Shown in pieces: positions 8,420-17,146 of a stretch of DNA of 64,000 bases (the first letter of the stretch is position 1; each line of letters begins with the position of its first letter). Position numbers and translations under genes: made by a program. Origin of the DNA: Candidatus Paraluminiphilus aquimaris (GTDB lineage Bacteria; Pseudomonadota; Gammaproteobacteria; Pseudomonadales; Halieaceae). The DNA is taken from positions 1,116,001 to 1,180,000 of the forward strand of contig NZ_CP036501.1 of NCBI RefSeq assembly GCF_026230195.1, given 5' to 3'. The notes under the pieces are model-generated. The model did not search any database. It was not told the DNA's origin and saw only the letters and a list, made by a program, of their open reading frames with translations.

Positions 8420-9241
8420 ATGACACCACAATTATTCAGACAGGGTTTGGTTTCGATCTTCGTTGCGGCGTTGAGTCTGCTTAGCGTGATCTCGGTTGCG
8501 GGGGTTCATGCAAGTGAGCCCAAGTCTGAGTCGGTCGTATCCACGCAGTCGACAACGCCGATCGCGCCGGAGATTATGTTTTTTATCCTAAAGGGCAATG
8601 GGGATGGCGGCGAAGACACCGTCCAAATTACAGATACAGACGCCGACGGTGTGGCGGACGCAGACGATCTATGTGCCAACACCCCAGCGGGTGCCGCGGT
8701 GAATGCGCAGGGGTGTGCGGACTCTCAAATCGATGACGATGGCGACAGTGTCACTAATGACCTTGATCAGTGCCCGTCGACGCCCACGGACGAAACTGCG
8801 GATGCCGTCGGATGTTCTCCCTCGCAGCTGGATTCTGACGACGATGGTGTATCAGATGACCTTGATCAGTGTCCCAATTCTTCTTCAGGCGTCGTTGTAG
8901 ACGACTCGGGCTGCGAGGATACGAGTGGCTCCTTGCAAGATGACTATACACAGAATGTAAATCCGCTTATCGCCGATTTTCAGCGTGGCTGCACAAGTTC
9001 GGGCTGCCATGGCCGGGTGGGCGCACCTGGTGGACTGAGCTTATATGGTGCAAGTGTTACTGGTAGTCCTCAGCAAAACTACGACTCGATGGTCTCCTAC
9101 ATCGATCGCAGCAGTGCATCCCGACTCCTTGGTAAGTTATCAGGAACACTTGGTCATGGTGGTGGTGTTCGCTACGGGACTCAGACGTCGGGCTACCAAG
9201 TGATTAAAACATGGGCTGAGGCGGTTGAAGTGCGTCCGTAA
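8420..9241 (+). CDS. Exported protein with thrombospondin-3-like Ca repeats and a cytochrome-like tail
   Basis: 273 aa. The ATG at 8420 is preferred because it begins a normal signal peptide ending near VHASEP; ATG 8390 in the same frame is possible. Residues about 75-165 hold Asp-rich TSP3-type repeats (DTDADGVADADDLC, DDDGDSVTNDLDQC, DSDDDGVSDDLDQC) that bind calcium in known proteins. The C-terminal part has CTSSGCHG, a CX4CH variant of the haem c motif, followed by Gly-rich sequence as in small cytochrome-like surface domains. An electron-transfer role outside the inner membrane is inferred. The gene is convergent with apbE, which supports a redox setting. Confidence 0.8.
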   Translation: MTPQLFRQGLVSIFVAALSLLSVISVAGVHASEPKSESVVSTQSTTPIAPEIMFFILKGNGDGGEDTVQITDTDADGVADADDLCANTPAGAAVNAQGCADSQIDDDGDSVTNDLDQCPSTPTDETADAVGCSPSQLDSDDDGVSDDLDQCPNSSSGVVVDDSGCEDTSGSLQDDYTQNVNPLIADFQRGCTSSGCHGRVGAPGGLSLYGASVTGSPQQNYDSMVSYIDRSSASRLLGKLSGTLGHGGGVRYGTQTSGYQVIKTWAEAVEVRP

Positions 9242-9287
9242 CCGATTGTCGTGACGACAAAGAGAGAGGCGCTCTCGCAAGAATGCC

Positions 9288-10208
9288 TCAGCGATTAGCT
9301 AAGGGTCCCTCGAGCTGGCCGAATTCATTAATAATCAACCACGGTAGGTCCGCAGCTAGCAGCCACGCCTTAGCGCTTTCACTGCCTTTTAGGCACGCGA
9401 TGGTGGCAACGGCGCCAGCCATGAGTGCATTTTCACCAACGACGCTTACGCTGATTGCGCCCGCTACCGGGTAACCTGTCTTTGGGTTCAGGAAGTGGCT
9501 GTATCGCACTCCTTTATGCGTGAAGAAGCGTTGATAGGATCCGCTACTGGTGAGGGCTGCGTCCTTTAACTCGATTGTGGTCACGGGTTTATCGGGCTGA
9601 CTGGGGTCAGCTACACCAATCCGCCATGGCATATCGTGGTCATTTGTGCCGCTCGCAAAAACATCGCCGGCGAGCTCGACAATCGCGTCGTTAAATCCGC
9701 GCTGCCTCAGTAATTTCACCGCCAGATCCACAGCATATTCCTTGACGACGCCGCCCAGGTCCAGCGAGGTGGTGGCTTCGGGCAGATACACGCCATCAGC
9801 ACTAATGTTAACCTTGTGCCAGCCGATGCGATTAAGGAGGGTGGGCAGTCTTTCGGGCACATCAATCTGGCCACTTTGTAGATTCCAGACCGTGTTTAGT
9901 GTGCCAGCGGTTGGGTCAAATAGACCATCGCTTTGTTCGTGCAGTCGACTGCAAACGTGGAGTAGTCCTCGTGTTTCATCGTCTACTGTAGTGACGGTAC
10001 CTGACCCTGCGTTGCGGTTTATCTCACTAATGACACTCCCTTCGACATAGCGGCTGTACTTCGCTTCAAGACGGTCGAGTTCTGCTCTCACTTCGTTACA
10101 GGCGTCCTCAGCCCGCTCGCGCATCGGCGCAATATGACGAAGGGTAAGCGAGGCCGGCCCTCCCATGACACGAAACTGCTGTTGGGTGAAGCTGCTTGGC
10201 TCAGTCAA
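9288..10208 (-). CDS. apbE: FAD:protein FMN transferase (ApbE family, 306 aa)
   Basis: ApbE enzymes transfer FMN from FAD to a Ser/Thr of exported redox proteins. Family signatures are present: LDLGGVVKEYAVD (about 149-161), ALTSSGSYQRF (about 218-228) and HFLNPKTGYP (about 238-247). No signal peptide or lipobox is visible at this start, so it may act in the cytoplasm or need another start. Its ATG overlaps the stop of the DUF3570 gene by 8 bases, indicating translational coupling. DUF4266, DUF3570 and ApbE genes form one minus-strand operon, so the likely flavin acceptor is encoded beside it. Confidence 0.92.
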   Translation of the reverse strand: MTEPSSFTQQQFRVMGGPASLTLRHIAPMRERAEDACNEVRAELDRLEAKYSRYVEGSVISEINRNAGSGTVTTVDDETRGLLHVCSRLHEQSDGLFDPTAGTLNTVWNLQSGQIDVPERLPTLLNRIGWHKVNISADGVYLPEATTSLDLGGVVKEYAVDLAVKLLRQRGFNDAIVELAGDVFASGTNDHDMPWRIGVADPSQPDKPVTTIELKDAALTSSGSYQRFFTHKGVRYSHFLNPKTGYPVAGAISVSVVGENALMAGAVATIACLKGSESAKAWLLAADLPWLIINEFGQLEGPLANR

Positions 10209-11394
10209 AGCGCCACGACACTCCGACCGTCATGCGCCAGAAGTCCACTAGGGCGGGAGACTCTTCGCCACCCGATAAACCCCAGCTATGTTCACTCATG
10301 TAGCGTTCGACTTGACCTTCGAACTGCCAGTCGCCGACGGCTAAGACACCCCGAACACCTGCTGTGAGCGCCCCGTAAGAGGAAAGACGAAAATCGTCAG
10401 CATAATAACGCTCATCAAGCTGAGCTCTCGTTGAGAAGAAATCAGCCTGTTCTTGGCTGTAGTAGCGAATATACGGCTTTAGACTATGTCCTCGTATTTC
10501 CTGGTGCCAGGCGACTTCCGCAGTGTGAGAATGAGTGCCCCAGCTGTCGTCGTAGTAACGGTAATCGAGGTGAAGTGATCCCTGCGCTTCAATAAAGTGC
10601 CGGCGATAACCGGTGCTTATCGCGAAGCGTTCGTGCTGGTCGGGTCGCTGGTCAAACAGCTTGTAGGGGTCAGATAAATAACCGTCACTCACTGTGTAGC
10701 TAAGCCCGACTCGCATGAGCGCGGTGCTGGACAGAATTTGGCTCATGCCGAAATAGACTGACTGGGTGTCCAGAGATCCTCTCTCTATCGATACCGGTAT
10801 ATTGCCTTGCTCTGGCTCTAAAGAATCGTTCGAGCTGCTGAGTGATGTTGTCCAGGTTCTCGCATTGTCCTCACTGTTCCAAGAGGCATCAAATGCCCAT
10901 GAGGTGGCTTCGTAATCGTCTTCTTTGGACTGTGCCACGTTAAATCCAGCATTACCGTCCGCCCAAAAATAGCGGGTAGTAACACCGACTTCGACACGCT
11001 GATCGGAGATGCTCGCGCCGCTCGTAATCACCCCGGGATCACCGTCAACATTGGTACCGATAAACCAAGGTGAGGCGCCGCTCATGACATCATTTTGCAC
11101 ATCGAGCGCAACGGACCACGATCCACCTACCGGCGTCTCGAACCAGAATTGGGTTATATCGATGTCGTAGCGATCCCTGCTCCCAAAGATGAAGGTCGAC
11201 TCGGCCAGTTGATCCTCGTCGTAATGGGAATATCGGATACCCATTTCGGAATAGGCGGGCGGTGCGTCAGCTTGCGCTGACTGATAAGCGGGTATTGCTG
11301 CAATAGCGGTACCCAGGGCTTGTACTATCGGACTTTTGGCGCTGAGCTTTTGCGGCGCGCGGGACATTGGCGACTGATTCTTAGTTACAGCCAC
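10201..11394 (-). CDS. DUF3570 family outer-membrane protein (about 397 aa)
   Basis: Predicted beta-barrel or beta-rich exported protein: alternating aromatic strands (GIRYSHYDED, LDYRYYDDSWG, WRMTVGVSWRFD) and a C-terminal aromatic residue before Asp. GTG at 11394 is chosen because GGAGG lies five bases upstream; the frame extends to GTG 11418, and ATG 11367 lacks a ribosome site. A signal-like segment (IVQALGTAIAAIPAYQSAQAD) follows. The motif DVMSGASPW (about 102-110) matches the Asp-x-x-Ser-Gly-Ala-Ser pattern used by ApbE for flavin attachment. Start overlaps the DUF4266 gene by 14 bases; apbE overlaps its end. Confidence 0.82.
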   Translation of the reverse strand: MAVTKNQSPMSRAPQKLSAKSPIVQALGTAIAAIPAYQSAQADAPPAYSEMGIRYSHYDEDQLAESTFIFGSRDRYDIDITQFWFETPVGGSWSVALDVQNDVMSGASPWFIGTNVDGDPGVITSGASISDQRVEVGVTTRYFWADGNAGFNVAQSKEDDYEATSWAFDASWNSEDNARTWTTSLSSSNDSLEPEQGNIPVSIERGSLDTQSVYFGMSQILSSTALMRVGLSYTVSDGYLSDPYKLFDQRPDQHERFAISTGYRRHFIEAQGSLHLDYRYYDDSWGTHSHTAEVAWHQEIRGHSLKPYIRYYSQEQADFFSTRAQLDERYYADDFRLSSYGALTAGVRGVLAVGDWQFEGQVERYMSEHSWGLSGGEESPALVDFWRMTVGVSWRFD

Positions 11395-11623
11395 ATCCAC
11401 CTCCGGCGGCCTTTGCACCTCCCGAGGAGGCCTCTTTACTGGTGTAAACGTGACCCGCTAAGCGCCCCTCGCGCGGGAAGTTATCCCACTGCATGCCGGT
11501 TTTTGCTAAATAACCTCTTTCCCAGGCGGGCACCTCTTCAATGCCTGCGCACCCAGACATAATAAGCAGTAAGCCAATGGAGACAAAGGCGGCCCGCTGT
11601 GGTCTTAAAGCAAGGATACGCAT
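11381..11623 (-). CDS. DUF4266 small lipoprotein (80 aa)
   Basis: First gene of the DUF4266-DUF3570-apbE operon. It has a lipoprotein signal (lipobox MSGC, near residue 25), a conserved central part (VPAWERGYLAKTGMQW) and the family's hallmark C-terminus GGGCGCN, a Gly/Cys tail with CxC. The tail could bind metal, form a disulfide or be modified; its role is not known. The small size and location suggest an accessory subunit of the DUF3570 complex. A near-palindrome CTGATAATCAG lies 23-33 bases upstream of the ATG. Confidence 0.88.
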   Translation of the reverse strand: MRILALRPQRAAFVSIGLLLIMSGCAGIEEVPAWERGYLAKTGMQWDNFPREGRLAGHVYTSKEASSGGAKAAGGGCGCN

Positions 11624-11645
11624 GAGAAACGCCTATTTTGGAAAG

Positions 11646-11656
11646 CTGATAATCAG
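11646..11656. promoter_or_regulatory. Near-perfect palindrome upstream of the DUF4266 operon
   Basis: CTGATAATCAG is symmetric except for its central base. It lies in the divergent region between the DUF4266 and DUF2306-like genes and could be an operator. Nothing else in 11624-11849 is convincing apart from a short GCCC/GGGC hairpin followed by a T-rich stretch near 11740-11762. Confidence 0.3.
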
Positions 11657-11849
11657 TTTAATGGTCCTTGAGGTGAAGCAAAAGGCTCGTCGAACTGATT
11701 GACAGACAATAGGGTTGAGTCTTCAGCACCACGACGCCCTAAGGGCTCGCCTATTTTTTTTCTTAGCGTGCTGGTTCATGATGCACTTGGAATAGGAGGG
11801 CCCTAGGCTCGGCTCGAACAAAAACAATAATCAAAAAAGGCTACGAACT

Positions 11850-12716
11850 ATGCCACTCAGCGTGATGGGTTTTTATGGTGCGGTCCTCGTGTGGGGCGCG
11901 CTCATCAGTCGAGGTTTGTTCAGGCCAAAACAGTGGCCGCTCATTGCGGGCTTTGGGTTGGTCTTGCTGCTGTTTCTCAATATCAGATACGTGTTGGAGG
12001 GTGCGCCGGCTGGGATTGCGTTTTTCATTAGTCTCTATGATTTCTTCGACAACCTGGGTTTGCCTGCGGGCGAGGTGCCGTCGGCAATGACTACCTGTTC
12101 CAACAATGCATGTTCTTTGTGGGGGGGAACCTTTGAACTGCATCAGAGCTGGGGTGTGGCCTTCTTTGATCGATTTGTCGAGGCACCGTTACTGCGAACC
12201 AATGCGCTTTATGTCCACTTGGTTTGTAACTCAATCGTTTTCGTACTGATGCATATTCAGCTGTTTCGGCCGGGTCACAGTGTTGAGGGAGCAGGGCATG
12301 CTTGGGTGGGTCGACTGACCCTGATGTTCCTCACGATCGGGACGGTTGCCGCGTTGTTCCTGGCCAGTGAACATAATGCGGTTAAATCCTACGGTGGGAT
12401 TTGGGCAGAGTGGGGCTTTTACTCGATGTCGCTGTGCGTTTACGGTGCGGCTGTCATGGGGGCGCGCACGGCTATTCGAGGGGACTGGGAGCGACATCGT
12501 ATCTGGATGATCCGCTTTGTCGGGGCCATGTATGGCGCGTTTTGGGGATTCCGTGTGCTGCTTGTTATCACGGGGCCGCTACTTCGTGAGTGGGAAAGTG
12601 CCTCGCTGCTGATCTCTATCTGGGCCTCTGCGCCCTTAGGTTTAGTTATTGCAGACGGCCTGCGCCGCCACTGGGATCGGCAAGTGGCAACTCCCGCACC
12701 GTTGGCCACTCAATAA
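11850..12716 (+). CDS. DUF2306-like membrane protein (288 aa)
   Basis: Multi-pass inner-membrane protein with about seven or eight hydrophobic segments. The block HRIWMIRFVGAMYGAFWGFRVLL and histidines in helix ends (LHQSW, NALYVHLVCNS, LMHIQL) resemble DUF2306 proteins, where such residues could bind haem or metal; function is unknown. A loop with TTCSNNACSLWGG holds two Cys that may pair in the periplasm. It starts ATG 11850 and is divergent from the DUF4266 operon, so it may share the redox setting. Confidence 0.65.
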   Translation: MPLSVMGFYGAVLVWGALISRGLFRPKQWPLIAGFGLVLLLFLNIRYVLEGAPAGIAFFISLYDFFDNLGLPAGEVPSAMTTCSNNACSLWGGTFELHQSWGVAFFDRFVEAPLLRTNALYVHLVCNSIVFVLMHIQLFRPGHSVEGAGHAWVGRLTLMFLTIGTVAALFLASEHNAVKSYGGIWAEWGFYSMSLCVYGAAVMGARTAIRGDWERHRIWMIRFVGAMYGAFWGFRVLLVITGPLLREWESASLLISIWASAPLGLVIADGLRRHWDRQVATPAPLATQ

Positions 12717-13058
12717 CGCCCCGTCGATTCTTGCCAAGACACTCAAGACGGTAGGAAAACCCTCCGAAGGCTGTTCCCTCCCGTCAGTGCGCAGCGTCGA
12801 CACCGATACGGCGGTATGGGAGCGAAGTGGTTGAGTGGTCTCCTCGGAACTTTCTATCTAATGAGTAAGCGACGCCAAGCACTAATATGAGACACTTGCG
12901 GCCTCGGCCTTCCTCTTTTCGGATATCCCCACACTAGGGAGATGAACCCGTTCCAATGACGGGTTAGGCGAGCGGTCCACTTGCTAGCCGTGAGAAGGCT
13001 CAAAGACAGGCAAGTGGGTAATGTAGGTAAGTAGGTAATTGAATAAAAAGTCTCCCAA
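12717..13058. other. Gap before yheS with a hairpin
   Basis: Contains the perfect inverted repeat AACCCGT (12945-12951) / ACGGGTT (12959-12965) with a 7-base loop, but no T tract. A 24-codon ORF at about 12816-12890 starting MGAKWLSGLLG is too short to call. No promoter is obvious upstream of the TTG start at 13059. Confidence 0.4.
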
Positions 13059-15020
13059 TTGATCATCCTAGACGACATCACCCTCCGCCGAGGGCCCAAA
13101 CTCTTAATAGAGGGCGGCTCTGCCACGTTACAGCCGGGCCAGAAGCTTGCGCTCATTGGGGCGAATGGCACGGGCAAGTCGAGCTTGTTCGCCATGCTCA
13201 TGGGAGCACTCGCCGCCGATAGCGGCACTATCCGCGGTATGGCAGGACTTCGACTGGCGCACATGGCGCAGGAGCTCGAGGCCAGCACCGCAACAGCACT
13301 GAATTTCGTGATGGCAGGCGATGCCGCTGTGTTCGCGCTTGTTCAATCAATTGCTAAAGCGGAGCGTGACGAGGACTTCGAGCACGCGGCATCGCTCTAC
13401 CAGGATCTCGACGCACTTGATGGCTACGACGCACAGCGTCGTGCCGAACAACTGCTGCTGGGCTTGGGCTTCTCTTCATCTGAACTCAGTAACGCCGTTA
13501 CCGATTTTTCGGGTGGTTGGCGCGTGCGCCTCAATTTGGCGCGGGCGTTGATGACGCCCTCCGATGTGCTCCTGCTCGATGAGCCCACAAACCACCTGGA
13601 TCTCGACACCATGTTGTGGCTTGAGCAGTGGTTGCTTCGCTATGAAGGTACGTTGCTCATGATCTCTCATGACCGTGATTTCATTGATGCCATTTGCGAT
13701 CGCACCTTGAGTTTGGAGGGGCAGGGGCTGGTGACTTATCGCGGTGGCTATTCAGCGTATGAGAAGCAACGTGCCGAACGCATGGCTCAGCAACGGGCAC
13801 AGTTCGCGCGTCAGCAGCGCGAGATTGCGCACATTGAAGACTTTGTGCGTCGGTTCAGGGCGAAGGCAACCAAGGCTAAGCAGGCACAAAGTCGTCTAAA
13901 AGCACTCGAGCGCATGGAGACACTGGCGCCAGCGCATGCAGACTCGCCTTTTTATTTTCAGTTTCCCGAGCCGGGTAAGACCAGCGATCCCTTGCTGTCA
14001 GTCGATGAACTGACCCTAGGTTATGGCGAGGAAGCTGTCTTAGAGCGTGTGTCATTCTCACTCCACCCCGGCGACCGAATAGGCCTATTGGGTAAGAATG
14101 GCGCGGGAAAGTCCACGCTGCTTAAGGGCTTAATGGGGGCCCTGCAAGCTAAGAGCGGAAGGCGAGTTACGGGTGCACATTTGCGCATTGGTTATTTCGA
14201 TCAGCAACAGTTAGACGTACTCGATCTCGATGCGAGTCCGCTCCTGCATTTGCAGCGACTCAGCCCAAATGCTCGCGAGCAAACCATCTTTGATTTTTTG
14301 GGTGGGTTTAATTTTAAGGGTGATCGTGCCAAGGAGATCATCCGACCGTTTTCGGGAGGCGAGAAAGCACGATTAGCGCTGGCTATGGTGGTTTGGCAGG
14401 ACCCAAACGTGCTTATTCTCGACGAGCCCACTAACCACCTCGATTTGGAAATGCGTCATGCGCTAGCAATGGCCTTGCAAGGGTATACCGGCGCCATTGT
14501 CCTCGTCAGTCACGATCGCCACCTACTTCGCCATGTTGTCGAGTCGCTCTGGTTAGTCGAGGGCGGCTCGGTAACCGAATACCCCGATGACTTACCGACT
14601 TACGAGAAATGGGTTCTAGCGGGCGATAAAACCTCAAAACAGTCGGGTGCTGGTGAAGCCAAGAGCGCAACGCCAAAGCCGGGTGCGACCAATAAGGCGG
14701 CGCCAAGCAGCACGAGTGCGGGGGACCTCGCGCGTGAAAAGGGCGTGAAAGGCAAGGAGCTGCGTCAAAGCGGCGCGGAGCAACGCGTGCGTTTGAAGCC
14801 ACTGCGTCAAGCATTGCAGAAAACAGAGAAACAACTCGAGCGTCTTCAAAATGAGCTAGCGAAACTACAGGAAGCGCTTGCTGACCCTGCTCTTTACGAG
14901 GCAGACCAGCGAGATCGGCTCGCAGCCATTGTAAAAGACGAAGGCGCTTTGAAGGCGGAAGTCGAGGGGGTAGAAGAGCAGTGGATGGAACAGCAACAGG
15001 CACTCGAAGATGCGAGCTAG
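13059..15020 (+). CDS. yheS: ABC-F family ATPase YheS (653 aa)
   Basis: Soluble protein with two fused ABC domains and no membrane part; ABC-F proteins bind the ribosomal E site and affect translation. Domain 1 has Walker A GANGTGKS, the signature FSGGWRVRLNLARAL, Walker B DVLLLDEPTNHLD and ISHDRDF; domain 2 has GKNGAGKS, FSGGEKARLALAM, LILDEPTNHLD and VSHDRH. FSGGW in the first signature is typical of YheS. A charged coiled-coil C-terminus (about 520-650) follows. The TTG start at 13059 gives the expected N-terminus MIILDDITLRRG, though no ribosome site is visible before it. The DUF1415 gene overlaps its end by 11 bases. Confidence 0.93.
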   Translation: MIILDDITLRRGPKLLIEGGSATLQPGQKLALIGANGTGKSSLFAMLMGALAADSGTIRGMAGLRLAHMAQELEASTATALNFVMAGDAAVFALVQSIAKAERDEDFEHAASLYQDLDALDGYDAQRRAEQLLLGLGFSSSELSNAVTDFSGGWRVRLNLARALMTPSDVLLLDEPTNHLDLDTMLWLEQWLLRYEGTLLMISHDRDFIDAICDRTLSLEGQGLVTYRGGYSAYEKQRAERMAQQRAQFARQQREIAHIEDFVRRFRAKATKAKQAQSRLKALERMETLAPAHADSPFYFQFPEPGKTSDPLLSVDELTLGYGEEAVLERVSFSLHPGDRIGLLGKNGAGKSTLLKGLMGALQAKSGRRVTGAHLRIGYFDQQQLDVLDLDASPLLHLQRLSPNAREQTIFDFLGGFNFKGDRAKEIIRPFSGGEKARLALAMVVWQDPNVLILDEPTNHLDLEMRHALAMALQGYTGAIVLVSHDRHLLRHVVESLWLVEGGSVTEYPDDLPTYEKWVLAGDKTSKQSGAGEAKSATPKPGATNKAAPSSTSAGDLAREKGVKGKELRQSGAEQRVRLKPLRQALQKTEKQLERLQNELAKLQEALADPALYEADQRDRLAAIVKDEGALKAEVEGVEEQWMEQQQALEDAS

Positions 15021-15597
15021 TAAGGGCGACACCGCGGACACCGAAAAAGACAGCGTAGTAGAGGCTACGGAGCGAAAAACACGTGCATGGCTCGCCGCGT
15101 TTGTTGTGGGACTCAACCTCTGTCCGTTTGCTCGACCCGTTGTGGGATCCGATGCCTTGCGCATCGAAGTCTGCCAAGCGACCGACCCAGAGGGTATAGC
15201 CCGTGCCTTGGTAAATGAAATCGCGGTCATCCAAAACGCGTCCGAGGCGGAGGTGGCGACTACGCTGGTGGTATTCCCAAACGCATTGACAGAGTTTGAG
15301 GCCTATCTAGAATTTCTAGATAACGCTGAGTTGCTGCTTGAGGAGATGAATCTGCAGGGTGTTCTGCAGCTGGCGAGCTTTCACCCCGACTACCAATTTG
15401 CGGGTGAGCCTGTTGACGCCACAAGCCATTTTACTAATCGCGCACCGTTCCCAATTATTCATCTACTTCGTGAGGCTATGGTGACACGGGCGCTCGACGG
15501 CTTCCCAAACCCAGAGGAAATACCTGAGCGCAATATCCTCACGCTTGAAGGTTTGGGTCATGAGCGCATTCAGGCAATGCTTGCAGCGCTAGGCTGA
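15010..15597 (+). CDS. DUF1415 family protein (195 aa)
   Basis: Small cytosolic protein of the DUF1415 family, common in Gammaproteobacteria and of unknown function. Characteristic blocks are present: TRAWLAAFVVGLNLCPFARPV near the N-terminus, QLASFHPDYQFAG with DATSHFTNRAPFPIIHLLRE, and the C-terminal GLGHERIQAML. The conserved Cys in LNLCPFA and His in SFHPDY are possible active or metal-binding residues (inference). The start codon lies inside the yheS 3' end (11-base overlap), suggesting translational coupling. Confidence 0.9.
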   Translation: MRASKGDTADTEKDSVVEATERKTRAWLAAFVVGLNLCPFARPVVGSDALRIEVCQATDPEGIARALVNEIAVIQNASEAEVATTLVVFPNALTEFEAYLEFLDNAELLLEEMNLQGVLQLASFHPDYQFAGEPVDATSHFTNRAPFPIIHLLREAMVTRALDGFPNPEEIPERNILTLEGLGHERIQAMLAALG

Positions 15598-15604
15598 TAC
15601 GCCG

Positions 15605-15664
15605 CTCTCCGGTAGCGGAGAGGTGAGTGCATACGCTAGGGTAAAAGTCCGGCAGTATGCACTC
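15605..15664. repeat. Two nested hairpins between convergent genes
   Basis: CTCTCCG/CGGAGAG (15605-15622, 4-base loop) is followed by a perfect 10-base inverted repeat GAGTGCATAC (15625-15634) / GTATGCACTC (15655-15664). They lie between the ends of the DUF1415 and MFS genes and probably act as a bidirectional transcription end, though no T tract follows. Confidence 0.55.
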
Positions 15665-15668
15665 GCAT

Positions 15669-17123
15669 TCAGCCCGGGTTGCGGTCAACCATGTCTTTAC
15701 TCAGTCTTGGCCACGTCAGCAAGAAAAAGAGCGAGCAGACAGCGTAGAGGCTGGCGGTAATGAGTATTGCCGACTGAAGGCTCTGCGCGTAGACCGCACC
15801 GCACGCCTCTTGCAAGTTTGAATCCAAAAGCCCAATCACCTTCGGGTGGCACTGGTTGCGAGAGAGTTCCTCGACGGTCACACCAAGCTCAGTAATCCCA
15901 TTAACAAAGAAGACGTCGGATATCGCGCCAATGAACAGGGGCCCAAACCCGTAGCCTAGTAGATTGACGATGAACAGAAGCACGGCGGTCGCGGTTGCAC
16001 GGACACGCATGGTCACAACGCCCTGTCCAATGGTGTATTGCGCCGCGAGATAACCGTATTTTGAGAAGCCGGCAATGCTCAAACCGATACCTGCCCACAG
16101 CAAGCTTTCTGTCGTAAACGCAAAGAGATAGAAAGGGACTGAAATGCCAAGGCCTATGGCGGGTACCCAAGCAATAGCTCCTGGGTATATTTTGTAGAGC
16201 CTGGTGGCAATCCAGCCAGTTCCGAAGGTGCCAAAGGCTGCCGCAAGGGCGACCGGTGTATTAATCCAAATAGCGGCTTCGCCTGCAGTGATGCCGTGTG
16301 ATCGCACAAAGAAAATAGATTGGAAGGAGCTGATGCCATAGCCGCAGAACGCGGCAATCGTGGCGCCTGCGGTCATGAGCCAAAAGGCAGGCTTCTTCGT
16401 CAACTCTTTGAGAGCTTCCCCTAATGCCACCTCGTCTTTAGGTTCGGTGCCCGTTGGGTCGGTGTATCCGCGCGGCGGCTCAGTGACGGTTAGTTTGAAA
16501 ATAATGGCAATGAGGAGGCCCGGTAAGCCGAGAACAAAGAAGGCGGCTCGCCAGTCAAAGGCGTCGGTAACCCAGCCGCCGATGAGATTGGCAAATAATC
16601 CTCCGAGCGTTACCCCCATCGCATAGACACCGAGGGCTTGCGAGCGATCTCTCGGTGCGTAGTAATCTGCAATGAGTGAGTTTGCCGGCGGCGTGCAGCC
16701 CGCTTCGCCAATGCCAACCCCCACACGACATAGCAGCAAGATCCAGAACGCACCAATGGTCATCGAGCCAATCGTTACCTCGGTAGCCAAACCACACAGC
16801 GCAGTCATCATTGACCAGAGCGCAATACAGACCGTCATAATCCACACGCGGTGACCCGTATCAGCGACTCGCGCCAGTGGGATGCCAACAATCGTATAAA
16901 GCAGTGCGAACCCAAACCCGGTTAGCAAGCCAAACTGCGTATCTGAAATACCTAATTCCGGGACAAGCTCGGGACCGACCACGGCGAGTAGACCGCGATC
17001 GACAAAATTTAAGATGTAAATCAGTGTCAGCGCGGAGAGAACATAGGTTCGGTAGGGCTTCGTGCCAAAGCCCGTGTTGTTGCCAGGGCCCCCTGGCTCT
17101 GCAGGGGAGGTTACTGCTGTCAT
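15669..17123 (-). CDS. MFS transporter, spinster-like (484 aa)
   Basis: Twelve hydrophobic helices in two halves and the MFS loop motifs (IPLARVADTGHR after helix 2; LLCRVGVGIGEAGCTPPANSLIADYY around helices 4-5) place it in the major facilitator superfamily. The N-terminal ILNFVDRGLLAVV and the GEAG motif are typical of the spinster-like branch common in lipid- and aromatic-degrading marine and soil bacteria. Substrate unknown; an organic acid or lipid-like compound is plausible. It has a possible TetR-type operator (AACGATCGTT) 24-33 bases upstream of its ATG. Confidence 0.88.
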   Translation of the reverse strand: MTAVTSPAEPGGPGNNTGFGTKPYRTYVLSALTLIYILNFVDRGLLAVVGPELVPELGISDTQFGLLTGFGFALLYTIVGIPLARVADTGHRVWIMTVCIALWSMMTALCGLATEVTIGSMTIGAFWILLLCRVGVGIGEAGCTPPANSLIADYYAPRDRSQALGVYAMGVTLGGLFANLIGGWVTDAFDWRAAFFVLGLPGLLIAIIFKLTVTEPPRGYTDPTGTEPKDEVALGEALKELTKKPAFWLMTAGATIAAFCGYGISSFQSIFFVRSHGITAGEAAIWINTPVALAAAFGTFGTGWIATRLYKIYPGAIAWVPAIGLGISVPFYLFAFTTESLLWAGIGLSIAGFSKYGYLAAQYTIGQGVVTMRVRATATAVLLFIVNLLGYGFGPLFIGAISDVFFVNGITELGVTVEELSRNQCHPKVIGLLDSNLQEACGAVYAQSLQSAILITASLYAVCSLFFLLTWPRLSKDMVDRNPG

Positions 17124-17146
17124 GTGAGAATTTCCCTAAAGAAATT

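Noticed and set aside
12816-12890. 24-codon ORF MGAKWLSGLLG...
   Set aside because: Short, without a clear ribosome site; cannot be told from chance.
14506-15234. 242-codon minus-strand ORF opposite yheS
   Set aside because: Composition-driven shadow of the strongly supported yheS and DUF1415 genes; no family features.
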